Shown: positions 16,501 through 24,976, counted from the first letter of the stretch. The stretch: DNA of 64,000 nucleotides from Chryseobacterium sp. KACC 21268 (GCA_028736075.1 CP117875.1:2728001-2792000); one strand, 5' to 3'. Notes: generated by a model not told the origin, from the sequence alone. Numbers and translations: made by a program.

Positions 16501-17463
16501 CCTGTAAAGGTAAATGTGGTCACCAATTATCTTTCCGCAAATAATTACTCAAAGAGTATCTGTAATGATACTACTTCAAGCATAAAGACAGAAAATCTTG
16601 ATAAGTATAAAAAAGAATTAATTCCTAATCCTGATGATTACACTTTCTTAATTACGGATAGTAAGGGGGAAAAAATCATTGGAGATGCCGAACTTTTACT
16701 TAATGAAAATATTTTTGACGTTAAAATAATCTCGGGTCTTGGCTGTTACCAGCTCGTAAAATTGAGCTTGACACTTAACGAAAAACCAAAGATTGATCTA
16801 CCTGCTGAGAAAGAATTTTGTGATAATATTGGAACTCCGTTAGATGCAGGCTTCAATAAAGATTATTCATACAGCTGGAATACTGGCGAAACTACACATG
16901 AGATCAATGCAGACAAAGAACAAACTTACACTGTGCAAGTGACGACTCCATTTGGATGCACAAATACGGCGAGCGTCATTGTAAAAAAAGCTAAGCTGGC
17001 GGAGATTGAGAATATTTTGATTAATAATGATACTGCGATGATGCTTATGTCTTTCGTAGGAGAATATCTATATTCGATGGATCAAATTACCTCGCAAGAG
17101 TCTAACAAATTTATCAATTTGAAGAACGGAAATCATACTGTTTTTGTTAAAACCAAATTGGGCTGTGACCTGGGTTCAAAAACCTTCACTATATTTTCTT
17201 TAAGTAATATATTCACTCCTAATAATGACGGTGTAAATGATACCTGGAAGATCTCTGGAATAGAATACTACCCCAATTCTGAAGTGAAAATCATTGATAA
17301 AAATGGAATAACTGTAGTCAATCATACTACTAAAGGTGAAGCGTACGAATGGAACGGAGAGTCCAATGGCCGAAAACTACCGACAGATAGCTACTGGTAC
17401 CAAATTAAACTGAGTGATGGAAGAATACTGCAAGGTTATGTGGTAATTAAAAATCGAAATTAA
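13525..17463 (+). CDS. large T9SS cell-surface protein with CHU_C-type C-terminal domain
   Basis: A 1312-residue secreted protein. A signal peptide (1-18, ending FFAQ) is followed by ENKGQIVDQNGNANPDVKYLL, the start of a DUF7948-type domain (about 25-250). SBBP-like repeats carry GTYCGDKFYDE and GTFYWGSQLPD signatures (about 255-690). Next come an Ig/PKD-like domain (694-772), an HYR-like domain with ATDNC (773-853), more Ig-like modules with repeated WYN and GCES motifs, and finally IFTPNNDGVNDTW (about 1229) opening the gliding-motility-associated type B T9SS sorting domain. Expected on or outside the outer membrane, perhaps in adhesion. A 112-residue gene follows after 10 bp. Confidence 0.9.
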   Translation: MRKIYSLVLILTSIIFFAQKKNNDYSFYENKGQIVDQNGNANPDVKYLLNSPGLNVQIKKNGFSYDVYETEKKESKKEISNNDLKSDKKRDHSNTILKHKHHRVDIKFVDSRSNPEIVSEFRSQDYENYYNLPYKKEGVSFVYRYKKLTYKNLYDNIDLVFFKPEDSTKPVEYNFLVHPGGRMSDIKMKFQGAKTKLKDGKLSMDLRFGEMQENIPNSWIENDRKQNITVNYKDFGNQTFGFESSINNSDKTIVIDPVPTRIWGSYLSGNQDIYGIVKTDIEDNVYVCGLTWSSTNIATAGAYQPTFNTTGFSDSFITKISKDGSTKLWGTYCGDKFYDEFMSVTFDPSSNVYATGMTWLPKTPTSNQYNVFKRFSLLKFNKNGTMIFSKILGGNVEEVPYDIDFKNNKLYLVGETRSTSGLATTGAFQETKIDGYTDGFIGRFDAITGDADWLTYFGGNSPTSLYQIFNSDSNYIEIMGASRASDLVMQNPIKGTNIQGKTTGLYLKFSDNGSLIYSTYLGDDSVDSDYFRYARRVGNNIFFSGRTTKSTSEQALLYKIDTNTNKLVSRKEFRIYNHLQHTSYIDRQGNIFISGMVDNSSSWLSQIGTPDAFLPNPVSYAGVYAIKYDSDLNKIWGTFYWGSQLPDIIKDSEDNLYFFGMASGYSPYVGTPGAFQETASSVYNGMYIAKFKDCSSFAQLTSNSPVCVGKPIELSANGGANYDWTGPNGFTSKEQNPKIPDASLASAGTYTCSITGTLGCDTSTSITIVVGDNLKPVPNIATLPKIIGDCKTVITSIPLATDNCTGTIAATTTDPLSYQLPGTYTITWKYDDGNGNITTQAQNVEITPQPLPIANPTQTFCKIEKRKISDISVTANNPKWYDENGILITNLSKELDDNTKYYVSQTAGGCESAKTEILIKLADPNPPTGDAVQSFCSATMPKLSNVVVNGNAIKWYNNLGVFIPNPTSTDLEDGKTYFASQTLSGCESTVRLPVKVNVVTNYLSANNYSKSICNDTTSSIKTENLDKYKKELIPNPDDYTFLITDSKGEKIIGDAELLLNENIFDVKIISGLGCYQLVKLSLTLNEKPKIDLPAEKEFCDNIGTPLDAGFNKDYSYSWNTGETTHEINADKEQTYTVQVTTPFGCTNTASVIVKKAKLAEIENILINNDTAMMLMSFVGEYLYSMDQITSQESNKFINLKNGNHTVFVKTKLGCDLGSKTFTIFSLSNIFTPNNDGVNDTWKISGIEYYPNSEVKIIDKNGITVVNHTTKGEAYEWNGESNGRKLPTDSYWYQIKLSDGRILQGYVVIKNRN

Positions 17464-17473
17464 AAAAAATAAT

Positions 17474-17812
17474 ATGCTAGAGCTAAACGAACTTGAACTT
17501 GCACTATTGGAAGGTCTGTACACAAAATATCCGCAGCTAAAATCTCACAGTCCTTTTATCAAAATTACAGAGAGAAAACTCACCAATACTGGATTGGATG
17601 TACATCTTGAATACATTGATTTTAGTGGCGAATCAGATGAAATTAACGCGCTATTCAGCAATGGAGAAAATATACAGGTCAAGGGATTGAAAGAAGGCTT
17701 AAGCTACGTCATAGACGTCACGGCTGGACAGATAACCGCCATCGAGTTTTCTACTTACAATGAAAAATGGGATGGAAAATTAGCAGATTATAAGATCGTC
17801 GAAAAAGAATAA
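17474..17812 (+). CDS. hypothetical small cytoplasmic protein
   Basis: Not recognised. A 112-residue acidic protein with no signal peptide or membrane segment. It starts with a predicted helix (LELNELELALLEGLYTKYP) followed by an alternating beta pattern. It begins 10 bp after the large surface-protein gene and ends at a strong bidirectional terminator, so it is cotranscribed with that gene. Confidence 0.65.
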   Translation: MLELNELELALLEGLYTKYPQLKSHSPFIKITERKLTNTGLDVHLEYIDFSGESDEINALFSNGENIQVKGLKEGLSYVIDVTAGQITAIEFSTYNEKWDGKLADYKIVEKE

Positions 17813-17826
17813 ACTTATTTGAAAAT

Positions 17827-17860
17827 AAAAAAGGATGAGCAAAACACTCATCCTTTTTTT
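17827..17860. terminator. bidirectional rho-independent terminator
   Basis: Perfect 10-bp stem (AAAGGATGAG / CTCATCCTTT) with a 7-nt loop, with T-runs on both strands. It separates convergent genes ending at 17812 and 17880. Confidence 0.9.
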
Positions 17861-17879
17861 TTATATTAAATCTTAAAGA

Positions 17880-19256
17880 TTATTTAGTTGTCACAACTGT
17901 ATTTTTCTGCCAGTTACTGTGGAATTTGCAATCCTTGTATTTGTTATCAATTGAGATAAAGATTGAAGGTATTTTTGCATTTACCCATTTCTCAACGATT
18001 TCGTTTTTCTTCTTGTTGAGAGCCATTTCCTTGATTCTTTCGTAATCTGTAGAGAGCTCCAATTGATGTGCATCGATGATGTCATTTACTTCAATGATGC
18101 TGATCATCTTTCTCTTCTGCTGATCCTCCTGCTGGAAAGGTTCCGTGATATCATTCTTCTTAAGACCTGCAATCTGATAAGAAACTGTTGGATCCAGACT
18201 CAACTTTTCTAATTTATCAGAACCGTCTTGAGCATTTGTCATAATACCTGCAGAGAATTTGTTGCTTTTGTCATCAGAGAATTTGTAAGCGGCATCTTTG
18301 AAAGTCATTTTCTTGTTTATAATCAAAGTTCTGATACTGTCCAGCTGCTTTCTTGTGGATGCAATTTCCTGGGCGTTGGGCGTACTTTTGATTAGAATAT
18401 GTCTTGCATCATACTTCTTCCCATTTCTTTTGATAAGTGTAATCAAGTGGTAACCATATTCAGATTCTATAGGATCCGACATCTCACCTTCCTGAAGGTT
18501 AAGCGCTGCCGCCTCAAAAGGTTTTACCATCTGCCCTACGTTGATATTCTTATAAAGTCCACCCATTGCAGCAGAACCTTCGTCTTCGGAATAGATTCTT
18601 GCCTGGCTTTCGAAGCTTTCTCCTTTTTTGATGTCAGCTTTTATTTTATTTAATTTATCAATAATCTCCTGCTTGTGGGAAGATGAAATTTTTGGAAACA
18701 TACTGATTTTTGAAAGCGCTACTTCATCTTTTACATTCGGTAACTGGAACTTGAACTGGTTGTAGAAATCAGTCACCTCATTCGGCGTCACATCTGCTTT
18801 CTCTGTAATCCTTCCGTATTTTGCCTGCCCGTAATAGTTGTCAGCATCAATTTTCTCTATTGCCGTTTTCATCTCGTAAGACGTACGGAATTTGTAAGCT
18901 GCCAACATTGCCTTCTCGTCCGGAAACTGAGAAAGAATCTGAGTGTATTTTGTACCAGCCATTTCTTTAATAGCCGCAGATCTGTTTTCTACCAATGTAT
19001 CCTTCTTAGCTTCGTATATCAGTAACTTATTGTTCAGGATACTCTCCATAAAATCACATTTATCCCCCACATCTGCGCCTTGCTGTTTAGCATAGTTCGC
19101 TTGATCTTCTATGTCAGACTCCAATACAATTTCATCACCTATTACGGCCGCAATCCCATCTATGAGCTGACCTTTTTTTACCTGAGCAGAAAATTTTGTA
19201 CTGAACAAGCACAACATTACTGACAATAAAAAAAGACATTTCGTGTATTTTAACAT
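17880..19256 (-). CDS. SurA/PpiC-type periplasmic peptidyl-prolyl isomerase
   Basis: Periplasmic chaperone/isomerase of 458 residues. A signal peptide ends at FSAQ (about 25). GIAAVIGDEIVLESDI is the SurA N-terminal signature. Two parvulin-type domains follow: one with ARIYSEDEGSAAMGGLYKNI and SEYGYHLITLIKRNG (about 170-278), the second with DARHILIKS and FKDAAYKFSDDKSN (about 280-390). It should help outer-membrane and T9SS proteins fold. A second large PpiC-like gene lies just upstream (gap 65 bp), suggesting a joint envelope-biogenesis unit. A -7 box (TAATTTTG, 19277-19284) may give it its own promoter. Confidence 0.9.
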   Translation of the reverse strand: MLKYTKCLFLLSVMLCLFSTKFSAQVKKGQLIDGIAAVIGDEIVLESDIEDQANYAKQQGADVGDKCDFMESILNNKLLIYEAKKDTLVENRSAAIKEMAGTKYTQILSQFPDEKAMLAAYKFRTSYEMKTAIEKIDADNYYGQAKYGRITEKADVTPNEVTDFYNQFKFQLPNVKDEVALSKISMFPKISSSHKQEIIDKLNKIKADIKKGESFESQARIYSEDEGSAAMGGLYKNINVGQMVKPFEAAALNLQEGEMSDPIESEYGYHLITLIKRNGKKYDARHILIKSTPNAQEIASTRKQLDSIRTLIINKKMTFKDAAYKFSDDKSNKFSAGIMTNAQDGSDKLEKLSLDPTVSYQIAGLKKNDITEPFQQEDQQKRKMISIIEVNDIIDAHQLELSTDYERIKEMALNKKKNEIVEKWVNAKIPSIFISIDNKYKDCKFHSNWQKNTVVTTK

Positions 19257-19321
19257 TATTTTTATTTATTAAGGTGCAAAATTAAGATTATCAACCAATC
19301 TTGCTTCATTTTTTGTTATAA

Positions 19322-21157
19322 TTATTTCTTAAAATTTTTATTCAGTTCTGCCATAAAAGCGGGCTGAATTTCAACCTTCGTTTTTGCACGTTGTTCTGCA
19401 ATGGTTTTCTGAAGTACTTTCTCTGTCACAGCGTCTGTCATATCTTCCTGAGCTTCTGCCTGCGTCATTTGCTGTTCTGGTAAAAGTGCGTCAATTGCAA
19501 CTACAACATCTCTATCAGAAATTTTGGTTGTAAATGTTCCTTTTTTGAATGGCACGTTGTTCTTTTTGAAAATATCAGAAGATTCCTGAATTTTACCTTC
19601 TTCAAAGTGCACCAAAACCTGATTCTTATCGTTGACCTGATTTTTATATTTAGTTTTCAAAGTTTCCCATTTCTTAGGATCCTTGATTTCCTTTTCTATA
19701 TCCTTCAGCAATTTTGGATCAGAAATGACTGCAGCTCTGGATTCTGCACGCTTTTCCCAAACGTATTTTGATTTGTTCTCGTTGTAGTACTCTGTGTAAA
19801 GTTTTGGATTATTCTTCACTTCATCCTTCAGGTATTCGGAAAAGATATATTCTGAAAATAGATTTTTCCTAAGATCATCTATTGCAGGTTTCACTTCGGG
19901 AAGATTCTCAAAATTCTTTGCATAAACGCCTACAATGTACTGCTCTGCTTGATAGTTCACCAAGTCTGGCCACTGGTTGGTTGGCAATTGCTCCAGATTT
20001 TTGTATTGGGAATCAATTGCTTTTTTCAGATCTTCGTAAGTCACTCTATTCTTTCCGTAAGAGAAAAGAACGGCCTTACTGTTTTTTGGATTAAGATAGT
20101 TTTGATAAGATTTTTTAATCTCTGCAAATTCAGCTGTTTCAGTGAATTTTTCTTGAGTTTTCAACCAATCAACCAGTTTTGAAGTCACCTCTTCACCATA
20201 ACTGGTCGCCAGCATCTCTTTTTGGAAAAACTTTCTGTTAGTATCATTAAGTTCGTAAGGCTCAATATTGTAGATATTAAAAATAAAATATTTATCACCG
20301 AACAAAATTGGTGTTTTGGTGTAGAAATCTTTCTTTTGACCTTTCAAAGCGTTGTAAACTTCATCTGGCAAAATAGGTGAACCCATCACTGCACCTCCGG
20401 AATTTTTCTCATCTTCCGTGGTTCCGTAATCTTTCACAACAGCTTGAAACTTCTTCCCAGCGTCCAATTCTTTGTAGATTTTTGCTTTGTTCATTTCATA
20501 GTTCGCATCATTCGGAATCGTAAGGACTCCAAAAATCATGTAACCCAAGCTAGGTCTTGTCGCTACTACTTTTGCGAAGCCAACCACGTTTGGCTTGTCT
20601 ATGAATGTAGTGTAAGTGTTTGCCGGGGCATTTTTCACCTGCTGGTACAAGTCGTAATCCAACATTCCTGGTTTTACATAAAAAGGTTTCGATGCTTCCG
20701 GCGTTCCATTCTTTGCAAGAAAATCTTCCATCGTCATTTTTCCTGCTTTCACCTGATTGTAAAGTGTTTTGTAATCAGTTTTATCGTCTGCCTTTTTCTC
20801 TTTAATGAAAAGCAAAACCTGAGTTTCTGTCTTGTTGGAATTTACATAATCAGAAAGGACAGGCTCAATAATAGCTTTCGGATAAAACTTTTGCTCTCTC
20901 AGTTCAGACATTCTCTGGTTCACAGAATTGACGAAAAAATTAAGCGTATCGGCTCTTTTCTCCTTTGCCAATTGTTGCAACAGAAGGAATTCTACAGTAG
21001 AATTAACTGATTTATCGGGTCCATTATTTTCAAGACCATATTTATTTTCTTTAATATAATCTTTTACAGAAATGCTGTCTTTACCAACAATCAGATATTG
21101 CGCAGAAGTCATCTGAGAAACGAATGCTAAAACAGCAGGAAAAAAAATCTTCTTCAT
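19322..21157 (-). CDS. second PpiC-like periplasmic peptidyl-prolyl isomerase
   Basis: A 611-residue exported protein with signal peptide MKKIFFPAVLAFVSQMTSAQ. A central parvulin-like domain (LGYMIFGVLTIPNDANYEMNK to FGDKYFIFNIYNIEP, about 205-305) includes VVKDYGTTEDEKNSGGAVMG. An N-terminal helical domain precedes it, and a long C-terminal region ends in a KAE-rich helical tail. It resembles Bacteroidota PpiC proteins paired with SurA. The active-site histidine of canonical parvulins is not obvious, so it may act mostly as a chaperone. It lies between the PfkB kinase (51 bp) and the SurA-like gene (65 bp). Confidence 0.82.
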   Translation of the reverse strand: MKKIFFPAVLAFVSQMTSAQYLIVGKDSISVKDYIKENKYGLENNGPDKSVNSTVEFLLLQQLAKEKRADTLNFFVNSVNQRMSELREQKFYPKAIIEPVLSDYVNSNKTETQVLLFIKEKKADDKTDYKTLYNQVKAGKMTMEDFLAKNGTPEASKPFYVKPGMLDYDLYQQVKNAPANTYTTFIDKPNVVGFAKVVATRPSLGYMIFGVLTIPNDANYEMNKAKIYKELDAGKKFQAVVKDYGTTEDEKNSGGAVMGSPILPDEVYNALKGQKKDFYTKTPILFGDKYFIFNIYNIEPYELNDTNRKFFQKEMLATSYGEEVTSKLVDWLKTQEKFTETAEFAEIKKSYQNYLNPKNSKAVLFSYGKNRVTYEDLKKAIDSQYKNLEQLPTNQWPDLVNYQAEQYIVGVYAKNFENLPEVKPAIDDLRKNLFSEYIFSEYLKDEVKNNPKLYTEYYNENKSKYVWEKRAESRAAVISDPKLLKDIEKEIKDPKKWETLKTKYKNQVNDKNQVLVHFEEGKIQESSDIFKKNNVPFKKGTFTTKISDRDVVVAIDALLPEQQMTQAEAQEDMTDAVTEKVLQKTIAEQRAKTKVEIQPAFMAELNKNFKK

Positions 21158-21208
21158 TTGAATATTTTATAACACCCTTTTGAGTGAAAAATTTGTGTAA
21201 GGTTAAAT

Positions 21209-22129
21209 TTAGATTACAGATTCGAAAGTCGTAAGCTCCTTGAACTGGTTGATTCTCTCGCTCAATTCTTCTTTCGTCACACTTTCGATTCTCTCTGTCC
21301 CGAATTTCTCAACTGTGAAAGAAGCCATTGCACTTCCAACAATAATTGCGGTTTTCATACTTTCAAAACTGAAATCACCTTTCTTTGTAAGATAAGATGC
21401 GAAACCACCTGCGAAAGTGTCTCCAGCGCCGGTTGGATCAAAAACTTCTTCCAAAGGCAATGCAGGGATCGCGAAAATTTTTCCGTCGTGGAAAAGCAAT
21501 GCGCCGTGTTCTCCTTTTTTAATGATCACATATTTTGGTCCTAATTCGTGGATCTTCTTAGCAGCTTTCACCAAAGAATATTCTCCGGAAAGTTGTCTCG
21601 CTTCCTCATCATTAATTGTGATAACATCAGTCTTAGCAATTACTTTCATCAAGTTGTCCCAAGCGATGTCCATCCAGAAATTCATAGTATCAAGGATCAC
21701 CAATTTTGGCTGCGTTTTCATTTTTTCTAAAACAGAAAGCTGAACTACAGGATCAAGATTTCCCAACAAAAGCACTTCTGCTTCGGAAGAATGCTCAGGA
21801 ACTTTTGGATCGAAATCAGCTAAAACGTTTAGTTCTGTCACCAAAGTATCTCTGGAGTTCAAATCGTTGTGGTATTTCCCACTCCAGAAAAATGTTTTCC
21901 CATCTTTCACCATTTCTACCCCATCTACATTGATGTTTTTTGAAGTCATCATATCCAGATATTCCTGTGGGAAATCGCCGCCGATTACGGAAACCAAACT
22001 CACGTCTGTGTCCAAAGCTGCTGCTGCAAGTCCGATATAAGTGGCTGCACCACCGAGGATTTTATCTGTTTTTCCAAAAGGTGTTTCGATGGCATCAAAT
22101 GCTACAGTTCCTACTGCTAGTAATTTCAT
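21209..22129 (-). CDS. PfkB-family sugar/nucleoside kinase
   Basis: Cytoplasmic ATP-dependent kinase of the ribokinase/PfkB family, 306 residues. GTVAFDAIETPFG starts the fold, GGAATYIGLAAAAL is the first PfkB signature, and DPTGAGDTFAGGF holds the catalytic base D237 in the anion-hole loop. It resembles the adenosine/ribokinase-like branch found next to gldD in flavobacteria, but the substrate cannot be read from sequence. It lies 113 bp after gldD. Confidence 0.85.
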   Translation of the reverse strand: MKLLAVGTVAFDAIETPFGKTDKILGGAATYIGLAAAALDTDVSLVSVIGGDFPQEYLDMMTSKNINVDGVEMVKDGKTFFWSGKYHNDLNSRDTLVTELNVLADFDPKVPEHSSEAEVLLLGNLDPVVQLSVLEKMKTQPKLVILDTMNFWMDIAWDNLMKVIAKTDVITINDEEARQLSGEYSLVKAAKKIHELGPKYVIIKKGEHGALLFHDGKIFAIPALPLEEVFDPTGAGDTFAGGFASYLTKKGDFSFESMKTAIIVGSAMASFTVEKFGTERIESVTKEELSERINQFKELTTFESVI

Positions 22130-22242
22130 ATGTTAAGTTTTTTTGTCCGATGTCCGATGATGGATTTCGGAAGTATTTTATATTATTTTATTTTTTAGTT
22201 TTGATTCGAAAGTCTTCTGACCTTTGACTTCCAGCTTCGCAA

Positions 22243-22800
22243 TTATTTTTTCCATTCAAATGAATCGATCAAGTGCAAAAGGTCTTTTTTGATATAATCT
22301 ACAGCCGGCGCCAAAGAATCTGGACGCGGACGTGAATTGAAATATAAATTCCCAGTTACAAAATGTCTCGTGCTGTCTGTCACATAAAACTGAATATTTG
22401 ATGCGGTTTGACCTTTCAGTTCATAAAAATTTCCGTAAACATTTTTCTCTGGGTAAGCGAATGATTTAGTATCAATCGCGCTGGCTTTGATGGTGTGTTC
22501 GTAAACCATTTTCTCTGCTTCCTTCACGTGAAGTTGGAAATCATTCTTGATCGGAAAATAAGTAATGAAAACATTAGCCTTCATATCAGGATAAGAGAGA
22601 TTGTACCAACAGGCTTGTTTTGCATCTTTGATCTTAGCAAAATCCGAATATTCAAAAGAGTAATCACAAGGTGCAGAAAAGCTCAGATATTTCGGGGCTG
22701 GATATTCCAAACGCAAATCGCCTTTCGGTTTTGGAACCGGTTCTTTGCCGCAGGAGAAAAGTGATAAGCCGATGAAAACTCTGATCAGATTTTTAAACAT
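22243..22800 (-). CDS. gldD: gliding-motility lipoprotein GldD
   Basis: Lipoprotein needed for T9SS-dependent gliding in Flavobacterium johnsoniae. The 185-residue protein has lipobox LFSC (C17) and the GldD core KPKGDLRLEYPAPKYL, with YPDMKANVFITYFPI further on. The C-terminus DYIKKDLLHLIDSFEWKK is also typical. In F. johnsoniae it sits next to gldE; here no gldE is adjacent, and the downstream genes are a PfkB kinase and two isomerases. A TAnnTTTG box lies four bases before the ATG. Confidence 0.93.
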   Translation of the reverse strand: MFKNLIRVFIGLSLFSCGKEPVPKPKGDLRLEYPAPKYLSFSAPCDYSFEYSDFAKIKDAKQACWYNLSYPDMKANVFITYFPIKNDFQLHVKEAEKMVYEHTIKASAIDTKSFAYPEKNVYGNFYELKGQTASNIQFYVTDSTRHFVTGNLYFNSRPRPDSLAPAVDYIKKDLLHLIDSFEWKK

Positions 22801-22804
22801 TCCG

Positions 22805-22812
22805 CAAAAATA
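22805..22812 (-). promoter_or_regulatory. -7 promoter box of gldD
   Basis: TATTTTTG on the minus strand followed by CGGA and the ATG, implying an almost leaderless transcript. Confidence 0.5.
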
Positions 22813-22956
22813 ACAATTAGAATTGATACAGAGAATTTTGAATACTTAATTTTTGTTAAGAATAATTGATTTACAGAGAAATAATCATATATTAATGAGT
22901 GATATTTTTAACTCTATTGCTGATTTGGAGATTTTGCGGATTTATTTTAAAAGCAT

Positions 22957-23009
22957 TTTTGTCATTCCGTAGGAATCTCAACAGTTTAGATTCCTACGGA
23001 ATGACAAAA
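22957..23009. repeat. long palindromic repeat, copy 2
   Basis: Perfect 22-bp arms (22957-22978 and 22988-23009) with a 9-nt loop CAACAGTTT; the core TGTCATTCCGTAGGAATCT is identical to copy 1 at 687. It lies 41 bp upstream of dispersed repeat copy C. The 461-bp gap between gldD and rpoD holds these two repeats and otherwise AT-rich sequence. Confidence 0.85.
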
Positions 23010-23049
23010 TCGTGTTTTTGTACTGTGTTTTTGTTTTAACACTGAATTT

Positions 23050-23133
23050 GCAGCCCGACTTGAACGGAGCTCATTTTTTGTGGCTGGAAAAGCGATGGCA
23101 AAAAATAGCGGGAGTGGAAGGCGGAAAAGCTGC
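23050..23133 (+). repeat. dispersed structured repeat, copy C
   Basis: About 84 bp from GCAGCCCGACTTGA to GGAAGGCGGAAAAGCTGC. The ends match copy D at 40582, and the middle keeps a TTTTTTG/CAAAAAA pair. It lies in the long leader region upstream of rpoD. Confidence 0.75.
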
Positions 23134-23261
23134 CCAAATAATATTAATTAGTTTTAAAAAGCGTTAAAATTGAAGATTAATCTGATGAAAATAAAATATT
23201 TGTAACCTTTTTCGGTTTCTGATCGTATAATATAATGCAACCTAAAGAATGAGGTTTTTAT

Positions 23262-24128
23262 ATGAGACAATTAAAAATTACAAAACAGGTTACCAACAGG
23301 GAAACCGCATCACTAGACAAGTATCTGCAAGAAATCGGAAAAGTGGAATTGATCACGGCCGATGAAGAGGTAGATTTAGCACAAAGAATCCGCGCTGGCG
23401 ACAGAGCTGCGTTGGAGAAATTGATCAAAGCTAACTTACGTTTCGTGGTTTCCGTTTCCAAGCAGTATCAGAATCAGGGACTTTCTCTTCCCGATCTGAT
23501 CAACGAAGGAAATCTTGGTCTAATGAAAGCGGCGAAAAGATATGATGAGACGAGAGGTTTCAAATTTATCTCCTACGCTGTTTGGTGGATTCGTCAGTCG
23601 ATTTTGCAGGCTTTGGCCGAGCAGTCGAGAATTGTGAGATTGCCATTGAATAAGATTGGTTCTATCAACAAGATCAACAAAGCTTATGCTCACCTGGAGC
23701 AAGAGAACGAAAGACCACCTTCTCCGGAAGAGTTGGCAGAAGTTCTTGATATGAGCGAGGAAGACATCAAGGAATCTATGAAAAACAGTGGTCGTCACCT
23801 ATCGATGGATGCGCCACTTGTGGAAGGTGAAGATTCTAACCTTTATGACGTTTTGCGTTCGGGAGAATCGCCTAGTCCAGATAAGGATCTGATGTTGGAA
23901 TCTCTACAGATCGAAATCGAAAGAGCACTTCAAACTTTGACGCCGAGAGAGGCTGACTTGGTAAGATTGTATTTCGGATTGAACGGAAAACACCCAATGA
24001 CGCTTGAAGAAATTGGTGAAACTTTTGACCTTACGAGAGAAAGAGTTCGCCAGATCAAAGAAAAAGCAATCAAAAGATTGAAACACAACACAAGAAGTAA
24101 GATTTTGAAATCTTACCTTGGAAAATAA
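23262..24128 (+). CDS. rpoD: primary sigma factor RpoD/SigA
   Basis: Housekeeping RNA polymerase sigma factor. At 288 residues it is the short form usual in Bacteroidota. [18 protein letters not shown] is region 1.2, then region 2 with [38 protein letters not shown] and [13 protein letters not shown]. Region 3 starts [15 protein letters not shown], and region 4 has [15 protein letters not shown] and the helix-turn-helix [20 protein letters not shown]. It would recognise the TTG/TAnnTTTG promoters seen across this window. A strong terminator follows within 30 bp. Confidence 0.97.
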   Translation: MRQLKITKQVTNRETASLDKYLQEIGKVELITADEEVDLAQRIRAGDRAALEKLIKANLRFVVSVSKQYQNQGLSLPDLINEGNLGLMKAAKRYDETRGFKFISYAVWWIRQSILQALAEQSRIVRLPLNKIGSINKINKAYAHLEQENERPPSPEELAEVLDMSEEDIKESMKNSGRHLSMDAPLVEGEDSNLYDVLRSGESPSPDKDLMLESLQIEIERALQTLTPREADLVRLYFGLNGKHPMTLEEIGETFDLTRERVRQIKEKAIKRLKHNTRSKILKSYLGK

Positions 24129-24152
24129 AATTCATTTTTCGGAATGAAATTG

Positions 24153-24180
24153 AAGCAAGACTTTTTGGTCTTGCTTTTTT
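24153..24180 (+). terminator. rho-independent terminator of rpoD
   Basis: Nine-bp perfect stem (AAGCAAGAC / GTCTTGCTT) with a 6-nt loop and a run of Ts. Confidence 0.9.
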
Positions 24181-24206
24181 GTATTTTTGATTTTGATCTA
24201 ATAACA

Positions 24207-24671
24207 ATGAAACATAATTTTCTGATTTTAATTTTCTTAACTATCTCTTATTTAGTTTTCTCTCAAAATTTAATCGTCCATTATAAAATTGGAGGTTATC
24301 AATTTGGAGAAAGTGGGGAGTACGAAAAAGAAGAAACTGTAAGTGTTTATCCAGAAAAACAGAATTTTAGAATGGATTTTATTCAATTAAAAAGATCTTG
24401 GATTTATAATGAATTGACTAAAAAAAACGATTCTTCAAAAACTGATACTCTAGAATTAAAATCAATAAAAATCAGAAAAAGTAAAATAGAAAATCTAATT
24501 TCAGAATTAAACAAGCAACGTAATAATTTTAATTATGATTTTATAAAACAAAACATAAAACTATCAATATCAAAAAAAGAAATTATTAGAATTACTAATA
24601 AAAAAGATTTATTTTATCTAATTGGAGACGAAAAGACAAAAAGATCAGATGAGTTTGATCGAAAAAATTAG
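24207..24671 (+). CDS. hypothetical exported protein
   Basis: Not recognised. The ATG at 24207 is preferred over an upstream in-frame ATG at 24144, which falls before the rpoD terminator. This start gives a good signal peptide (MKHNFLILIFLTISYLVFSQ) and a 154-residue AT-rich, lysine-rich protein. NLIVHYKIGGYQFGESGEYE could be a beta-strand pair. It overlaps the next gene by 23 bp in another frame. The low GC suggests recent acquisition or relaxed selection. Confidence 0.6.
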   Translation: MKHNFLILIFLTISYLVFSQNLIVHYKIGGYQFGESGEYEKEETVSVYPEKQNFRMDFIQLKRSWIYNELTKKNDSSKTDTLELKSIKIRKSKIENLISELNKQRNNFNYDFIKQNIKLSISKKEIIRITNKKDLFYLIGDEKTKRSDEFDRKN

Positions 24672-24972
24672 ACAATTAAAACAATTGAAAGATTTTGATC
24701 AATATATTAAATATCTAATACCTAAATTAAATTTGGATATGATTTGGATTGATGCTTGGAATTTTGCAATTATTGAAAATGGAGATAAAAAATATAAATT
24801 AGATTTTAATAATGATTTAGGTCAACCAATAAATAACTCTACAAAACCATTTATAAATTTAGATATTAATGTTAAATTAAAAGATATTCTTCCTAAGAAT
24901 TCGCTTCTAAGAAAGGAAATTGAACTTGAATCTTTATTTGAAGAGTATGTTGTTTGGTACTTAAAAAAGTGA
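24649..24972 (+). CDS. hypothetical small protein
   Basis: Not recognised. About 107 residues from ATG 24649 (a TTG at 24622 would extend it by nine). AT-rich, with a helical N-terminus (MSLIEKIRQLKQLKDFDQYI) and WIDAWNFAIIENGDKKYKL in the middle. It overlaps the upstream exported-protein gene by 23 bp and ends 4 bp before the FAD monooxygenase start. Confidence 0.5.
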   Translation: MSLIEKIRQLKQLKDFDQYIKYLIPKLNLDMIWIDAWNFAIIENGDKKYKLDFNNDLGQPINNSTKPFINLDINVKLKDILPKNSLLRKEIELESLFEEYVVWYLKK

Positions 24973-24976
24973 AAAA

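Noticed and set aside
20444-21010. 188-codon ORF opposite the PpiC-like gene
   Set aside because: Complement of a coding frame with signal peptide and isomerase motifs; His/Phe/Cys-rich shadow.
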